A stretch of 64,000 nt of DNA from Schauerella fraxinea (GTDB taxonomy: Bacteria; Pseudomonadota; Gammaproteobacteria; Burkholderiales; Burkholderiaceae_B), in NCBI GenBank assembly GCA_030849965.1, contig JAVDKL010000002.1, positions 248,001-312,000 of the forward strand, written 5' to 3'. Numbering within the stretch: position 1 is the first letter of the stretch; each line of letters starts with the position of its first letter. The position numbers were made by a program, and so were the translations under genes. This document shows, in pieces, positions 8,007 through 17,633 of this stretch. A model generated the notes under the pieces. That model had not been told where the DNA came from. It made no database searches and was given only the letters and a program-made list of their open reading frames with translations.

Positions 8007-9203
8007 ATGACGTCTCCTTCCATTCCGTTTTCGATTGCACCCGGCGACTGGCTGGGTTTGTTGGGCGGTGGCCAATTGGGCCGCATGTTTTGTCAAGCCG
8101 CACAAAGTCTGGGCTACCGCGTCGTGGTGCTCGACCCGGCCGATACCGACAACTGTCCGGCCGCCATGGTGGCCGACCGCCATATCAAAGCCGCCTATGA
8201 CGATGCCGAGGGGTTGCGTGAGCTGGCGTCGATCGCCCGCGCCGTCACCACCGAGTTCGAGAACGTGCCGGCCGACAGCCTGCGCATTCTGGCGGCGCAG
8301 TGCCGTGTGAGCCCGGCGGCCAGCGCCGTGGCCGTGGTGCAGGACCGCATCACCGAAAAAGCCTTCATCGCCGCGCACGGCATCCCCGTGGCGCCGCATG
8401 CCGCCGTGCGCGCGTTGGCCGACATCGACGAGGCCGACGAAGGCCTCTTTCCCGGCATTTTGAAAGTGGCTCGTTTGGGCTACGACGGCAAGGGTCAGGC
8501 GCGTATCGCCACGCGTGCGCAAGCCCGCGAGGCGTTCGAAGCCTTCGGTGAAGTGCCCTGCGTACTCGAAGCGCTGATGCCGCTGGACTATGAAATCTCG
8601 GTTGTGCTGGCGCGCGGTTTCGATGGCGATATCGTCGTCTACCCCGTGGCGCGCAACGTGCACCGCGACGGCATCCTTGCCGTGACCACAGTCGCAGGTG
8701 CCGCCACCGCCGCCCAGCACGTGACGGATCAAGCCGGCCATGCCGCGCGTGCCATTGCCCGTGGCCTCGATTATTCGGGCGTGCTGTGCGTGGAGTTTTT
8801 CGTGCTGCGCGACGGTCGTCTCGTCGTCAACGAAATCGCCCCGCGCCCGCACAACAGTGGCCATTACACGCTCGACGCGTGTGTGACCAGCCAGTTCGAA
8901 CAGCAAGTGCGCGTGTTGGCCGGCTTGCCGCTGGGCAGCACGCATTTGCTGTCGCCGGCCGTGATGTTGAACATCCTGGGCGATATCTGGTTTGAGCCCG
9001 GTCAATCGACGGCGCAGCAGCCGCGTTGGTCGCGTGCGCTCGAGGTCAAGTCTGCCAAGTTGCATCTTTACGGCAAGCGTGAAGCGCGCGCCGGCCGCAA
9101 GATGGGCCATATGACGTGCGTCAACGCAACGATCGAAGCCGCCCAGCGCGATGCCGCCACGGTGGCCGATGCGCTCGGCATGCCGGCGCCGACGGACGAT
9201 TGA
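8007..9203 (+). CDS. purK: N5-CAIR synthetase
   Basis: A 398-residue ATP-grasp carboxylase that makes N5-CAIR from AIR, bicarbonate and ATP. N-terminal GLLGGGQLGRM is the Rossmann-like loop; the ATP-grasp core shows FPGILKVARLGYDGKGQ and CVEFFVLRDG, and the C-terminal part has NEIAPRPHNSGHYT and the closing LHLYGKREARAGRKMGH. The start at 8007 (MTSPSIPF) is chosen because the family begins here; open frame upstream overlaps purE and is unrelated. The stop codon is directly followed by the sua5 start. Confidence 0.96.
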   Translation: MTSPSIPFSIAPGDWLGLLGGGQLGRMFCQAAQSLGYRVVVLDPADTDNCPAAMVADRHIKAAYDDAEGLRELASIARAVTTEFENVPADSLRILAAQCRVSPAASAVAVVQDRITEKAFIAAHGIPVAPHAAVRALADIDEADEGLFPGILKVARLGYDGKGQARIATRAQAREAFEAFGEVPCVLEALMPLDYEISVVLARGFDGDIVVYPVARNVHRDGILAVTTVAGAATAAQHVTDQAGHAARAIARGLDYSGVLCVEFFVLRDGRLVVNEIAPRPHNSGHYTLDACVTSQFEQQVRVLAGLPLGSTHLLSPAVMLNILGDIWFEPGQSTAQQPRWSRALEVKSAKLHLYGKREARAGRKMGHMTCVNATIEAAQRDAATVADALGMPAPTDD

Positions 9204-9204
9204 G

Positions 9205-10263
9205 GTGTCTGCCGGGCTGCAGCTGAGCATAGACGCGGCGGCAATCGCCGCGGCAGCCGCGCGGCTCGATGCCGGTGGGCTGGTCGCCTTTGCGACTGAA
9301 ACGGTATACGGACTGGGTGCCGACGCGCGCAATCCCGACGCCGTGCGCCGTATTTACGCCGCCAAGGGCAGACCGCTCGATCATCCCGTGATCGTGCATC
9401 TGGCGCCAGGGGCGGATGTGACGCAATGGGCGGCGCACGTGCCGCCGGTCGCGCAAGATTTGATCGACGCCTTCTGGCCGGGTCCACTTACCCTTATTTT
9501 GCCGCGTGCCGCGCATATCGATGCCACCGTCTCGGCGGGGCAGGACAGTATCGGCTTGCGGTGCCCCTCGCATCCTGTGGCGCAGGCGCTTCTGACGGCG
9601 TTTGCGCAACTGCATCCCGGCGAACCGTGCGGCGTGGCCGCGCCTTCGGCCAATCGCTTCGGCCAGGTATCGCCTTCGCAAGCATCCCATGTGGTTGCCG
9701 AATTTCCTGAGGAAGTCGCCGCCGGCATGCCCGTGCTGGACGGCGGCCCGTCGGATCGCGGGATCGAGTCCACCATTGTGGATGTATCGCGTGTGCACCT
9801 CGGTGTGCCTCCCACCTTGCTGCGCCCGGGATCGATCACGGCTGAACAGCTCGCGGCAGTTATTGGCGCCATGCCCGCACGGCCGGATGCTGCCGCGCCG
9901 CGTGCATCCGGCACGTTGAAGGCCCATTACGCCCCGCATACGCCGCTGGAACTCGCCGATGCGGCGCGGCTGGCGGCTGTGTGTGCTGGTGAGGGCTTAC
10001 CTGCCCACGGGCAAACGGTGGTGCTGGCGTATGGCCCGCCACCTGCGCACCTGCCTGATGCGGTGGTGTGGCATGCCTTGCCCGACGATCCCAATCGATA
10101 CGCCCACGCGCTGTATGCCACGTTGCGCGACTGGGACGCGCGCGGAATGGCGCGTTTGGTGGTGCAGGCACCGCCGGCCACCTCGGTCTGGGCGGCCGTC
10201 AACGACCGCATTCATCGCGCCGCGGCCGCCTTCGCGCTGGATACCGACGGCTTGGGCCATTGA
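9205..10263 (+). CDS. Threonylcarbamoyl-AMP synthase, Sua5 type
   Basis: Sua5/TsaC enzymes make threonylcarbamoyl-AMP from threonine, bicarbonate and ATP for the t6A modification at tRNA position 37. The N-terminal YrdC domain shows GGLVAFATETVYGLGADA, YAAKGRPLDHP, and CGVAAPSANRFGQ; the C-terminal Sua5 domain begins around ASGTLKAHYAPHTPL, so this is the longer Sua5 form (about 352 residues). The GTG at 9205 starts directly after the purK TGA, implying translational coupling. An upstream in-frame start would overlap purK by more than 50 bases and is less likely. Confidence 0.9.
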   Translation: MSAGLQLSIDAAAIAAAAARLDAGGLVAFATETVYGLGADARNPDAVRRIYAAKGRPLDHPVIVHLAPGADVTQWAAHVPPVAQDLIDAFWPGPLTLILPRAAHIDATVSAGQDSIGLRCPSHPVAQALLTAFAQLHPGEPCGVAAPSANRFGQVSPSQASHVVAEFPEEVAAGMPVLDGGPSDRGIESTIVDVSRVHLGVPPTLLRPGSITAEQLAAVIGAMPARPDAAAPRASGTLKAHYAPHTPLELADAARLAAVCAGEGLPAHGQTVVLAYGPPPAHLPDAVVWHALPDDPNRYAHALYATLRDWDARGMARLVVQAPPATSVWAAVNDRIHRAAAAFALDTDGLGH

Positions 10264-10332
10264 TTCCTGACCGCGGCTGTCGTTCGGCCACGCGTTGCTC
10301 TATGCTGTCGGATTGTGTTTAAAGGATCTTCG

Positions 10333-10776
10333 ATGAAGTTCGCCGATCTACGGCAGGGCATGGTGATCAAGGGCGGCCCGGTCGACGTTACCGAAGCAGA
10401 AATACTGGAGTTCGCCCAGAAATACGATCCGCAATGGTTTCACACCGATAAATCTCGCGCCGAGCGCGGCCGATGGGGCGGTTTGATCGCCAGCGGCTGG
10501 CATACCTGTGCCTTGACGATGCGCATGGCCGTGGATGCTGCGTTGAAGGATTCCGATTCGTTCGGTTCGCCCGGCTTGGGCGAAGTGCGCTGGCGTGTGC
10601 CCGTGCGGCCCGGCGACACGCTGCGCCTGGAAGCGAAGGTGACCGGCGTGCGTAAATCATCCGGCCGGGACGATCTGGGTATCGTGACGTGGGTATGGGC
10701 GGTCTACAACCAGCACAAGGAAGTCGTGCTGGAAATCGACGCCACCAATTTGTTCGAACTCGACGACCAAAGTTGA
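10333..10776 (+). CDS. MaoC-like hotdog dehydratase
   Basis: A 147-residue single hotdog-fold protein of the MaoC/R-specific enoyl-CoA hydratase type. Recognisable segments are ILEFAQKYDPQWFHTD (the substrate-loop Asp and His region), GLIASGWHTCALTMRM (the hotdog helix) and RWRVPVRPGDTLRLE. Family members hydrate trans-2-enoyl-CoA; the exact substrate is unknown. The ATG at 10333 is preceded by AAAGGA, better than a GTG at 10315. A bidirectional terminator follows. Confidence 0.85.
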   Translation: MKFADLRQGMVIKGGPVDVTEAEILEFAQKYDPQWFHTDKSRAERGRWGGLIASGWHTCALTMRMAVDAALKDSDSFGSPGLGEVRWRVPVRPGDTLRLEAKVTGVRKSSGRDDLGIVTWVWAVYNQHKEVVLEIDATNLFELDDQS

Positions 10777-10846
10777 TCGCATCGCAACGGCGGTCCTGCG
10801 AGACCGTTGCGCGGTGCCGTGTTCATTTCAATGCCCGTTTGCTGTG

Positions 10847-10883
10847 AAAACGGCCTGCCGACTTACGCCGGCAGGCCGTTTTT
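10847..10883. terminator. Bidirectional intrinsic terminator
   Basis: AAAACGGCCTGCCG pairs with CGGCAGGCCGTTTT around an 8-base loop, ending in five T on the plus strand with matching A on the other side. It lies between the convergent maoC-like gene and gcdH and can serve both. Confidence 0.88.
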
Positions 10884-10938
10884 GTTGCCAAGGAAGGGAT
10901 GCCGCATGGCAATGACGCCATGCGATCGCCTGTCTCGA

Positions 10939-12132
10939 TCAATAAAACGCTTGAATGCCCGTTTGCGCGCGGCCCAGGATGAGCGCGTGCACGTCGTGCG
11001 TGCCTTCGTACGTGTTGACCACTTCCAGGTTGACCAGATGACGCGCCACCCCGAATTCATCCGAGATGCCATTGCCGCCCAACATATCGCGCGCCATGCG
11101 GGCGATATCGAGCGACTTGCCGCACGAGTTGCGCTTCATGATCGACGTGATTTCGACGGCGGCGTCGTTGGCGTCCTTCATGCGGCCCAAACGCAGGCAG
11201 CCTTGCAGGGCCAGCGTGATTTCGGTTTGCATGTCGGCCAGTTTTTTCTGGATCAGCTGGTTGGCAGCCAAGGGGCGGCCAAACTGCTTGCGATCCAGCG
11301 TGTATTGGCGGGCCATGTGCCAGCAGAACTCGGCAGCACCCAGGGCGCCCCAGGCGATGCCGTAGCGCGCCGAATTCAGGCAGGTGAACGGACCCTTCAG
11401 GCCCGACACGCCCGGCAGCATTTGCGTATCCGGCACTTCCACGTTGTCCATCACGATTTCACCCGTGACCGACGCCCGCAGACCCACCTTGCCGTGGATC
11501 GCCGGTGCCGACAGGCCCTTCATGTCCTTTTCCAGGATGAAGCCGCGGATCTTGCCGTCGAATTCGCCGCCTACACACTTCGCCCACACGACAAACACGT
11601 CGGCGATCGGCGAATTGGTGATCCACATCTTGTTGCCGGTGATCGAATAGCCGTCGCTAGTCTTGACCGCGCGTGTATCCAGATTGCCCGGGTCGGAACC
11701 GTGGTTGGGTTCGGTCAAGCCGAAGCAGCCGATCCACTCGCCGGCCGACAACTTGGGCAGGTATTTTTGCTTTTGCTCTTCCGAGCCGAATTCGTTGATG
11801 GGGACCATCACGAGCGAAGACTGCACACTCATCATCGAGCGATAGCCCGAATCGACCCGCTCGACTTCGCGTGCGATCAAGCCGTAGCACACGTAGTTCA
11901 GGCCCGCGCCGCCGTATTCCGTAGGAATCGTGGCGCCCAAGAGCCCGAGCTCACCCATTTCGGCGAAGATCGCCGGATCGGTTTGTTCGTTGCGAAACGC
12001 CTGCAGCACGCGCGGCGCCAGCTTGTCTTGCGAATAGGCTTCGGCCGCATCGCGGACCATGCGCTCATCGTCGGTCAGTTGCTGGTCGAGTAGCAGGGGA
12101 TCCTGCCAGTGGAAAGAAGGCATAGAGGACAT
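10939..12132 (-). CDS. gcdH: Glutaryl-CoA dehydrogenase
   Basis: A 397-residue acyl-CoA dehydrogenase that oxidatively decarboxylates glutaryl-CoA to crotonyl-CoA in lysine, tryptophan and aromatic catabolism. The GcdH form is indicated by [58 protein letters not shown] and the catalytic glutamate in [10 protein letters not shown]. It starts [12 protein letters not shown] at 12132 with GGAG about ten bases upstream; a second ATG lies three codons in. The usual partner genes (CoA-transferase, LysR regulator) are not adjacent. Confidence 0.93.
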   Translation of the reverse strand: MSSMPSFHWQDPLLLDQQLTDDERMVRDAAEAYSQDKLAPRVLQAFRNEQTDPAIFAEMGELGLLGATIPTEYGGAGLNYVCYGLIAREVERVDSGYRSMMSVQSSLVMVPINEFGSEEQKQKYLPKLSAGEWIGCFGLTEPNHGSDPGNLDTRAVKTSDGYSITGNKMWITNSPIADVFVVWAKCVGGEFDGKIRGFILEKDMKGLSAPAIHGKVGLRASVTGEIVMDNVEVPDTQMLPGVSGLKGPFTCLNSARYGIAWGALGAAEFCWHMARQYTLDRKQFGRPLAANQLIQKKLADMQTEITLALQGCLRLGRMKDANDAAVEITSIMKRNSCGKSLDIARMARDMLGGNGISDEFGVARHLVNLEVVNTYEGTHDVHALILGRAQTGIQAFY

Positions 12133-12299
12133 GCGGGTCTCGCTCCGATGTAAGAGTTGAACTAGTTTAAACCTAAAGTATCAAACTTGCCTGGATAGCT
12201 AAATCAACAGTGGATCGTTCAAATCTGCGTGTTGCCGCCTCGACGCCGTCCAACGGTAGCGCTTGCCTATGGGCCGCGCACCGAGTCTGGACCAACCGT

Positions 12300-13154
12300 T
12301 CAACGAAACACGACGGTCTTGCTGCCGTTTTGCAGAATGCGGTGTTCGACATGACTGCGCACGGCGCGTGAAAGCACCAGCGATTCGACGTCGCTACCGA
12401 CTTGGGTCAGGTCTTGAGCGGTCATGGTGTGATCGACGCGCTCGATGTCCTGCTCGATGATGGGACCTTCGTCGAGGTCCTCGGTCACATAATGGGCGGT
12501 GGCGCCGATAATCTTCACGCCCCGCAAGTGGGCCTGATGATATGGGCGGGCACCCTTGAAGCTGGGCAAAAAGCTGTGGTGGATATTGATGGCGCGTCCC
12601 GATAGCGCCCGGCACAGGGTAGGCGACAGGATCTGCATATATCGCGCCAGCACCACCAGATCGATATTAAGCGATGCCGTGAGATCGATGATCGCCTGCT
12701 CTTGCGTCTGCCGATTCTCGGCTGACACGGGCAGATGATGGAAAGGAATGCCGTAGGACGCCGCCAATGCTGCGTAGTCGGGATGATTGGACACGATCGC
12801 CGCGATCTCGGCCGGCAACTGCCCACTTTGCACACGGAAGAGCAAATCGTTCAAGCAATGGCCTTGCTTACTTACCAACACCAATAGGCGCGATTTGCGA
12901 CGGGCATCGTGTAGTTGCCAAACCATCTGGTGCGCATCGGCGATCGGCGCGAAGCGCGCCGTCACCACTTCTTGCGTGTATTGCGGCGGCAGATCGAAAT
13001 GCACGCGCAGAAAGAAGCGCCCGGTTTCTTCGTCGCCGAACTGTTGCGAATCGAGAATATTGCAGCCCAGTTCAAACAGGAAACCGCTCACGCGGTAGAC
13101 GATACCCGTGCGGTCGGGGCAGGCGATGGTCAGGATGAAATCGTTGTGTTGCAT
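12300..13154 (-). CDS. purU: Formyltetrahydrofolate deformylase
   Basis: PurU releases formate from 10-formyl-THF, balancing one-carbon and purine pools. The 284-residue protein begins with an ACT-like domain (ACPDRTGIVYRVSGFLFELG) and ends in a formyltransferase-like domain with NIHHSFLPSFKGARPYHQA (catalytic His in HHSFLP) and GATAHYVTEDLDEGPII. The gene starts 7 bases after the FAD oxidoreductase stop codon, so it is the last gene of a reverse-strand operon. Confidence 0.95.
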   Translation of the reverse strand: MQHNDFILTIACPDRTGIVYRVSGFLFELGCNILDSQQFGDEETGRFFLRVHFDLPPQYTQEVVTARFAPIADAHQMVWQLHDARRKSRLLVLVSKQGHCLNDLLFRVQSGQLPAEIAAIVSNHPDYAALAASYGIPFHHLPVSAENRQTQEQAIIDLTASLNIDLVVLARYMQILSPTLCRALSGRAINIHHSFLPSFKGARPYHQAHLRGVKIIGATAHYVTEDLDEGPIIEQDIERVDHTMTAQDLTQVGSDVESLVLSRAVRSHVEHRILQNGSKTVVFR

Positions 13155-13161
13155 TTAAAAC

Positions 13162-14271
13162 TCAAGCGTTGAGCGCGGCCAAAGTGGCGGCGGCGATGGC
13201 CAGGCTGGCGGTTAGTCCGGGCGATTCGATGCCGAACTGATTGACCAAGCCGGGGATGCCATGGGTGGCCGGACCGGCGATGACGAAATCGGCGGCAGGA
13301 TCGTTGGGGCCGGAAATCTTGGGCCGGATGCCGGTGTAGCCCGGCATGAGCGCGCCGTCGGGCAGTCCGGGCCAGTAACTGCGCACGGCATCGTAAAACA
13401 CATCGGCTCGCGCGGCGTCGAGCGTGTAGTCCTCGTGTTCGATCCATTGGGTATCGGGGCCGAATTTGGCCTGGCCACCCATGTCCAGTGTCAGATGCAC
13501 GCCGAGGCCCGCGTGTTGGGGCACGGGATAGATCAGGTGCGAAAAGGGCGCGCGGCCGGCCAGGGTGAAATAGCTGCCCTTGCACAGAAACTCAGGCGGA
13601 ATCGTGGCGGCCGGAATGCCGGCGATGCTGCGCGCGAGCGTGGGGGCATGCAGGCCGCTGGCGTTCACCAGCGTGTTGCAGGTGATCTGCATCGCGCCTT
13701 CGCCGCCGAAGGTGAGTTCGAAGCCGCCGCCCGCGAGCACCTGGCCGGACAGCAATGGCGTAAAGAACACGGTTTGGGCGCCGGCGTTTTCGGCGTCGCC
13801 CTGCAGGCTGAGCATGTAGGCATGGCTGTCGACGATGCCGGTCGATGGCGAGAGCAAGGCGGCGGTGCAGTGCAGGGCCGGTTCAAGCGCGCGGGCGGCT
13901 GCGGCGTCCAGCTTCTGCATATCGTTCACGCCATTGGCGCGGGCGCGCACCGCGATCGCATCGAGCTGGTCGGCCTGATCGGCGGTCGTGGCCACGATCA
14001 GCTTGCCCAGCCGTTTGTGACCGATGCCGCGCTCGGCGCAGTACGCGTAAAGCATCTGTTTGCCACGCACGCACAGCGCGGCCTTCAGGCTGCCGGCAGG
14101 GTAGTAGATCCCCGCGTGGATCACTTCCGAATTGCGCGAGCTGGTGCCGGTGCCGATGTCTTCGGCCGCGTCCACGATCAGCACTTCGCGACCCGCCAGC
14201 GCCAGTGCGCGCGCCGTGGCCAGTCCCACCACGCCCGCGCCGATCACGATACAGTCGATATCCGGTGTCAT
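13162..14271 (-). CDS. FAD-dependent oxidoreductase, L-2-hydroxyglutarate oxidase-like
   Basis: A 369-residue DAO-fold flavoprotein. The dinucleotide loop [17 protein letters not shown] lies near residue 9, followed by [16 protein letters not shown], which is typical of the L-2-hydroxyglutarate dehydrogenase/LhgO group, and a C-terminal GIRPKISGP and [15 protein letters not shown]. Likely oxidises L-2-hydroxyglutarate or a similar hydroxyacid to the keto acid. The start at 14271 ([13 protein letters not shown]) follows the flavin reductase gene by 14 bases. The exact substrate is an inference from family. Confidence 0.82.
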   Translation of the reverse strand: MTPDIDCIVIGAGVVGLATARALALAGREVLIVDAAEDIGTGTSSRNSEVIHAGIYYPAGSLKAALCVRGKQMLYAYCAERGIGHKRLGKLIVATTADQADQLDAIAVRARANGVNDMQKLDAAAARALEPALHCTAALLSPSTGIVDSHAYMLSLQGDAENAGAQTVFFTPLLSGQVLAGGGFELTFGGEGAMQITCNTLVNASGLHAPTLARSIAGIPAATIPPEFLCKGSYFTLAGRAPFSHLIYPVPQHAGLGVHLTLDMGGQAKFGPDTQWIEHEDYTLDAARADVFYDAVRSYWPGLPDGALMPGYTGIRPKISGPNDPAADFVIAGPATHGIPGLVNQFGIESPGLTASLAIAAATLAALNA

Positions 14272-14285
14272 GAGCGCGTCATCGA

Positions 14286-14786
14286 TCAGGCGGGATTGGC
14301 CGGCGTGAGATCGAAACTTCCGGCGTGAAAGACAAGCGGCGGAATGTCGCGGTGGCCGCAGTGCAGCACTTCGCCCACCATGATGATGTGATCGCCTTCC
14401 ACATACTGGCTGCGGTTGCGGCATTCGAACCAGGCGGCGCAGTTGTCATCCAGCGTGAGCGTGCCGTCCGGCGCGCGCCCGGTGCCCAGGCCGTCGAAGC
14501 GCTCGGCTGACGTGCCGCGGGCAAAGCGCATGGCGATCTCGGCCTGCGAGGCCGACAGCACATTGACCACATAGCGGTCGCAGGCGTCGAACACGGCCAG
14601 CGAAGCGGAATTGCGCGACAGGCTCCACAGCACCAGCGGCGGATCCAGAGAAACCGAGTTGAATGAGCTGACGGTGAGCCCCACCGGAACGCCATCGGGC
14701 GTTTCGGCCGTGACTACGGTGACGCCGGTGGCAAAGCGGCCCAGCGCCGTACGAAAGTAACGTGTATCGAAAGACAACGTGCTCAT
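14286..14786 (-). CDS. Flavin reductase-like domain protein
   Basis: A 166-residue protein of the flavin reductase (FMN-binding split barrel) family: [43 protein letters not shown] and the C-terminal [14 protein letters not shown] are characteristic of HpaC/DIM6-type reductases. They reduce free flavin with NAD(P)H, usually for a partner monooxygenase. None is adjacent, though the next gene downstream is an FAD oxidoreductase in the same operon. The start at 14786 ([11 protein letters not shown]) is where similarity begins. Confidence 0.85.
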   Translation of the reverse strand: MSTLSFDTRYFRTALGRFATGVTVVTAETPDGVPVGLTVSSFNSVSLDPPLVLWSLSRNSASLAVFDACDRYVVNVLSASQAEIAMRFARGTSAERFDGLGTGRAPDGTLTLDDNCAAWFECRNRSQYVEGDHIIMVGEVLHCGHRDIPPLVFHAGSFDLTPANPA

Positions 14787-14835
14787 GACCGGCAGTGCTC
14801 CGCCCCGGTGGTTTGGCAAGACAGGCAGGATGACA

Positions 14836-15465
14836 TCACGGCGCCAGTCGCTCCATGATCCATTGGCCGTCGGTCAGGCGGTAGCGCAGACGATCGTGCA
14901 GGCGCGAGGGGCGGCCTTGCCAGAACTCCAGCGCATGCGGCACCAGCCGGTATCCGCCCCAATGCGGCGGGCGAGGCGGGTCGTCGCCGAAGCGTTCGCG
15001 GTACAGGTGCTCGTTGGCTTCCAACGCTTCGCGGGTGGTGGGCTGGCTCTGGGGCGACGCCCAGGCACCGAGCCGCGATCCTACGGGACGGCTCTCGTAA
15101 TACGCATCCGATTCGGCTTCGCTCACTTTTTCGACCGTGCCTTCGATGCGCACCTGGCGCTCGAGCGGCTGCCAGAAGAACAGCAGGCTGGCGCGAGGTT
15201 CGGCGGCCAGATCGTGGCCCTTGCGCGATTCGTAGTTGGTAAAGAACACAAAGCCGCGTTCGTTGAAGTTCTTGATCAATACGGTGCGTGCCGAGGGTTG
15301 GCCAGTGGCGTCCACCGTGGCCAACGTCATGGCATTGGGCTCGGGCACCGCCGCGGCGAGCGCCTGATCGAACCACAGCGTGAATTGGTCGAAAGGTGAG
15401 GCGGCGGCTTGAGATTCGAGCAGCACGCCGCGGTCGTAGGTCTGACGCAGGTCGGCAACGGACAT
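14836..15465 (-). CDS. pdxH: Pyridoxamine 5'-phosphate oxidase
   Basis: An FMN enzyme that oxidises PNP or PMP to pyridoxal 5'-phosphate. The 209-residue protein shows [54 protein letters not shown] and the C-terminal signature [14 protein letters not shown] with the terminal MERLAP. The ATG at 15465 ([10 protein letters not shown]) matches the family start; a TTG 36 bases upstream with AAGGG before it is possible. It lies 49 bases upstream of the flavin reductase gene on the same strand. Confidence 0.95.
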   Translation of the reverse strand: MSVADLRQTYDRGVLLESQAAASPFDQFTLWFDQALAAAVPEPNAMTLATVDATGQPSARTVLIKNFNERGFVFFTNYESRKGHDLAAEPRASLLFFWQPLERQVRIEGTVEKVSEAESDAYYESRPVGSRLGAWASPQSQPTTREALEANEHLYRERFGDDPPRPPHWGGYRLVPHALEFWQGRPSRLHDRLRYRLTDGQWIMERLAP

Positions 15466-15528
15466 AAAACGGCGAATCGGTTTCGGCAGGAGAGCCTGCA
15501 AGTGTACTGCCCTTCGGGCGCGCCCGCG

Positions 15529-16191
15529 TCAGTCTTCGCCGGGGGCGTAATCCTGCCCGGTCAGATCGGCGGCCACCGATGCCAATTGACGGTCGCAGAT
15601 GCCTGCGTCCATCAGTGCGCGGTGGGTTTCGAGCACGTATTCGGTGCAGGCGCCATAGCGGCCGGTGGCGCGCTTGACCACGGCCAGCAGCTCTTCGCGC
15701 GGCAAGGCGCTGATGTAGGCCGGGTTCTCACGATTCATGATGAACACGAGGGCACTCACATCGCCCTCGTCGGTCGTGCAGCGCAGCCAGCGTGGCAGGT
15801 AGGCGCCCGTGGACATCTCGCGTTCCCACAGCTTGGGGAAAAAGTCGCTCACGCCGGCGCCAGCCATGCGATACACCATACCGCGGCACGAGCCGCCGCG
15901 ATCCAGGCCGAACACCAGGCCCGGCGTTTCCGGCGTGCCGCGGTTGACCCGTGACCACAGGCACAGCGCGCGATGGTGACCGTGCAACGTGGCCAATCGC
16001 CGTTCGACGTATTCGAATTCAGGGCGCCAGATCAGCGACCCATAGCCGAAGACCCACACGTCGTCGCCGTCTTGCCAATGGCGCAACGCTTCGCGCATCG
16101 ACGCCAGGCGCTGATCGGGCGTCCAGAGCTTGAAGTCCGCCTGCGAGGGTGGAACGGTCGAAGAAGGTAAGACGGGGGAGACGGCTTTCAC
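15529..16191 (-). CDS. ChaC-like gamma-glutamylcyclotransferase
   Basis: A 220-residue protein with the ChaC fold: VFGYGSLIWRPEFEY near residue 60, RRLATLHGHHRALCLWS and GLVFGLDRGGSCRGMVYR. ChaC enzymes cleave glutathione to 5-oxoproline and Cys-Gly. The GTG start at 16191 overlaps the MFS gene stop (GTGA), giving tight coupling; a much longer in-frame open stretch runs antiparallel to nothing known and overlaps the MFS gene out of frame, so it is not used. Pairing with an exporter is notable but unexplained. Confidence 0.83.
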   Translation of the reverse strand: MKAVSPVLPSSTVPPSQADFKLWTPDQRLASMREALRHWQDGDDVWVFGYGSLIWRPEFEYVERRLATLHGHHRALCLWSRVNRGTPETPGLVFGLDRGGSCRGMVYRMAGAGVSDFFPKLWEREMSTGAYLPRWLRCTTDEGDVSALVFIMNRENPAYISALPREELLAVVKRATGRYGACTEYVLETHRALMDAGICDRQLASVAADLTGQDYAPGED

Positions 16192-17453
16192 GCGGTATCG
16201 GAGGGTGATTCGGCAGGCGGGTTGCGGCAAAGAACGCCACCGGCCACAAGCGTGGACGCGTAAGCCCAGAACAGCGGGGCGATGCCGATCACCGTGCCGA
16301 GCGCGCCGAATGCCAGCGGCAGCGACACCTGCGACGTATTGATCAGCGCCATCCGCAATCCCACGGCCTCGGCGGCGCGGCCGGGCGGCGAATGCTGGTG
16401 CAACAGGGCCAGCATGCTGGGTTGGCAACTGCCGAGCGCCAACCCGAGCACAAAGGATAGCGCGATCAGCACGCGCAAGTCTCGGAACCACGGGTAAACG
16501 ACGAAGACAACCACGGCCGTGCCGATGGCGACGCGCACCAGCGTCCAGGAACGCACGTGCCGCAGAATGAACGGCAGTACCAGCCGAATGGCGAACGTGG
16601 CGGACGAGAACGCCGCGAGAATGATGCCGATCGTCGTGGCCGACAAGCCGATCGTGACGCCGTATAGCGGCACCACGAACAAGTGGGTATCCCAGGCGCC
16701 CGAGAGCATAGTGTTCACGCCCAGCACCCGGCGCAGCGGCGGGATGGCCGCAAGTTCCATCACGCGGCGGCGCTTTTCCGGCTTGGCGCCTGTGGGCGCG
16801 TCGGCCGCGCGCAGGATATGCCGCACATAATGCATGACGAGCAGGGCAACGAGCGGCGGTATCGTCAGCAAGCCGAAGGCATAGCGGTCGCCCAAATGGT
16901 CGATGGCCAGCCCGGCAAACAGCGGTCCGGCGAAACCGGACCCGGCGAGGGTAAGCGACAGCCACGAAAAGTTGCGCAGGCGTTTGGCCGGATCGGCCTG
17001 GCCCAGAAGGTTTTGGGTCGCGACCTGCACCAGCATGAAGCCGATGCCGATGCTACAGGCCGCCACGAGCAGCGTGATCTGCGACGGGAAAATGAAGGGT
17101 AGCGAGGCCCCGATCGTGGTGAGCGTGCCGCCGATCGCCAACGGGCGAAAGGTGCCGATCTGATCGATCCAGCGGCCGGTGCGAATGGACAGCAGCATCG
17201 GCAGAATGGCGAACACAGCCACCAGCCAACCCACTTCGATCGTGGACAGGCCCATCTTCAACGCCGTGAGCGACACGGTGATGCGGCCGCCGGTGAGAAC
17301 CACATGGTTCATCATCGTAAGCACGCACAGCATCAACGCACCAGAGAAACCTGGCGCGGGCGACAGCGAGGGGTAGATTTTTATTTTGGGCACGGCGATT
17401 AGGCTTACATTCTGGGCGCAATCGCCGCGGCTGTCGACCTTGCAGCGCAACAA
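16188..17453 (-). CDS. Major facilitator superfamily transporter
   Basis: A roughly 400-residue inner-membrane protein with about twelve hydrophobic segments. Segment 2-3 carries the MFS loop motif in degenerate form (SIRTGRWIDQIGTFRPL), and the second half repeats the topology. The ATG at 17453 gives 421 residues with an unusual hydrophilic leader; a GTG at 17393 (VPKIKIYPSLSP) would give 401 and may be the true start. Substrate unknown. Its stop codon overlaps the start of the ChaC-like gene. Confidence 0.82.
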   Translation of the reverse strand: MLRCKVDSRGDCAQNVSLIAVPKIKIYPSLSPAPGFSGALMLCVLTMMNHVVLTGGRITVSLTALKMGLSTIEVGWLVAVFAILPMLLSIRTGRWIDQIGTFRPLAIGGTLTTIGASLPFIFPSQITLLVAACSIGIGFMLVQVATQNLLGQADPAKRLRNFSWLSLTLAGSGFAGPLFAGLAIDHLGDRYAFGLLTIPPLVALLVMHYVRHILRAADAPTGAKPEKRRRVMELAAIPPLRRVLGVNTMLSGAWDTHLFVVPLYGVTIGLSATTIGIILAAFSSATFAIRLVLPFILRHVRSWTLVRVAIGTAVVVFVVYPWFRDLRVLIALSFVLGLALGSCQPSMLALLHQHSPPGRAAEAVGLRMALINTSQVSLPLAFGALGTVIGIAPLFWAYASTLVAGGVLCRNPPAESPSDTA

Positions 17454-17633
17454 GAAATGACCGTACGCCGCCGCACGCCGACGCGGGGTGCAGCGCAGCG
17501 TTTTTTAAGCGAGCTAGGCCGTTTGGGTGAGGCCGTTCAAGCGGGAGCATTAATGAGGCGGCGCGGAGCAAGGCGGCGTCACACGCCACCACGGCAGCGC
17601 GCTTAACCGCAACCGCAGTGCGACAATATCGGG

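Noticed and set aside
7545-9332. A 595-codon minus-strand frame across purE, purK and the start of sua5
   Set aside because: It crosses three real genes on the other strand and has no start signal or family.
10807-12093. A 428-codon plus-strand frame opposite gcdH
   Set aside because: Antisense shadow of an obvious acyl-CoA dehydrogenase; rich in Arg, His and Ala with no motif.
15529-16965. One long frame covering the ChaC-like gene and part of the MFS gene
   Set aside because: Only the 15529-16191 part resembles a protein family; the rest is out of frame with the MFS gene, which shows proper membrane segments.
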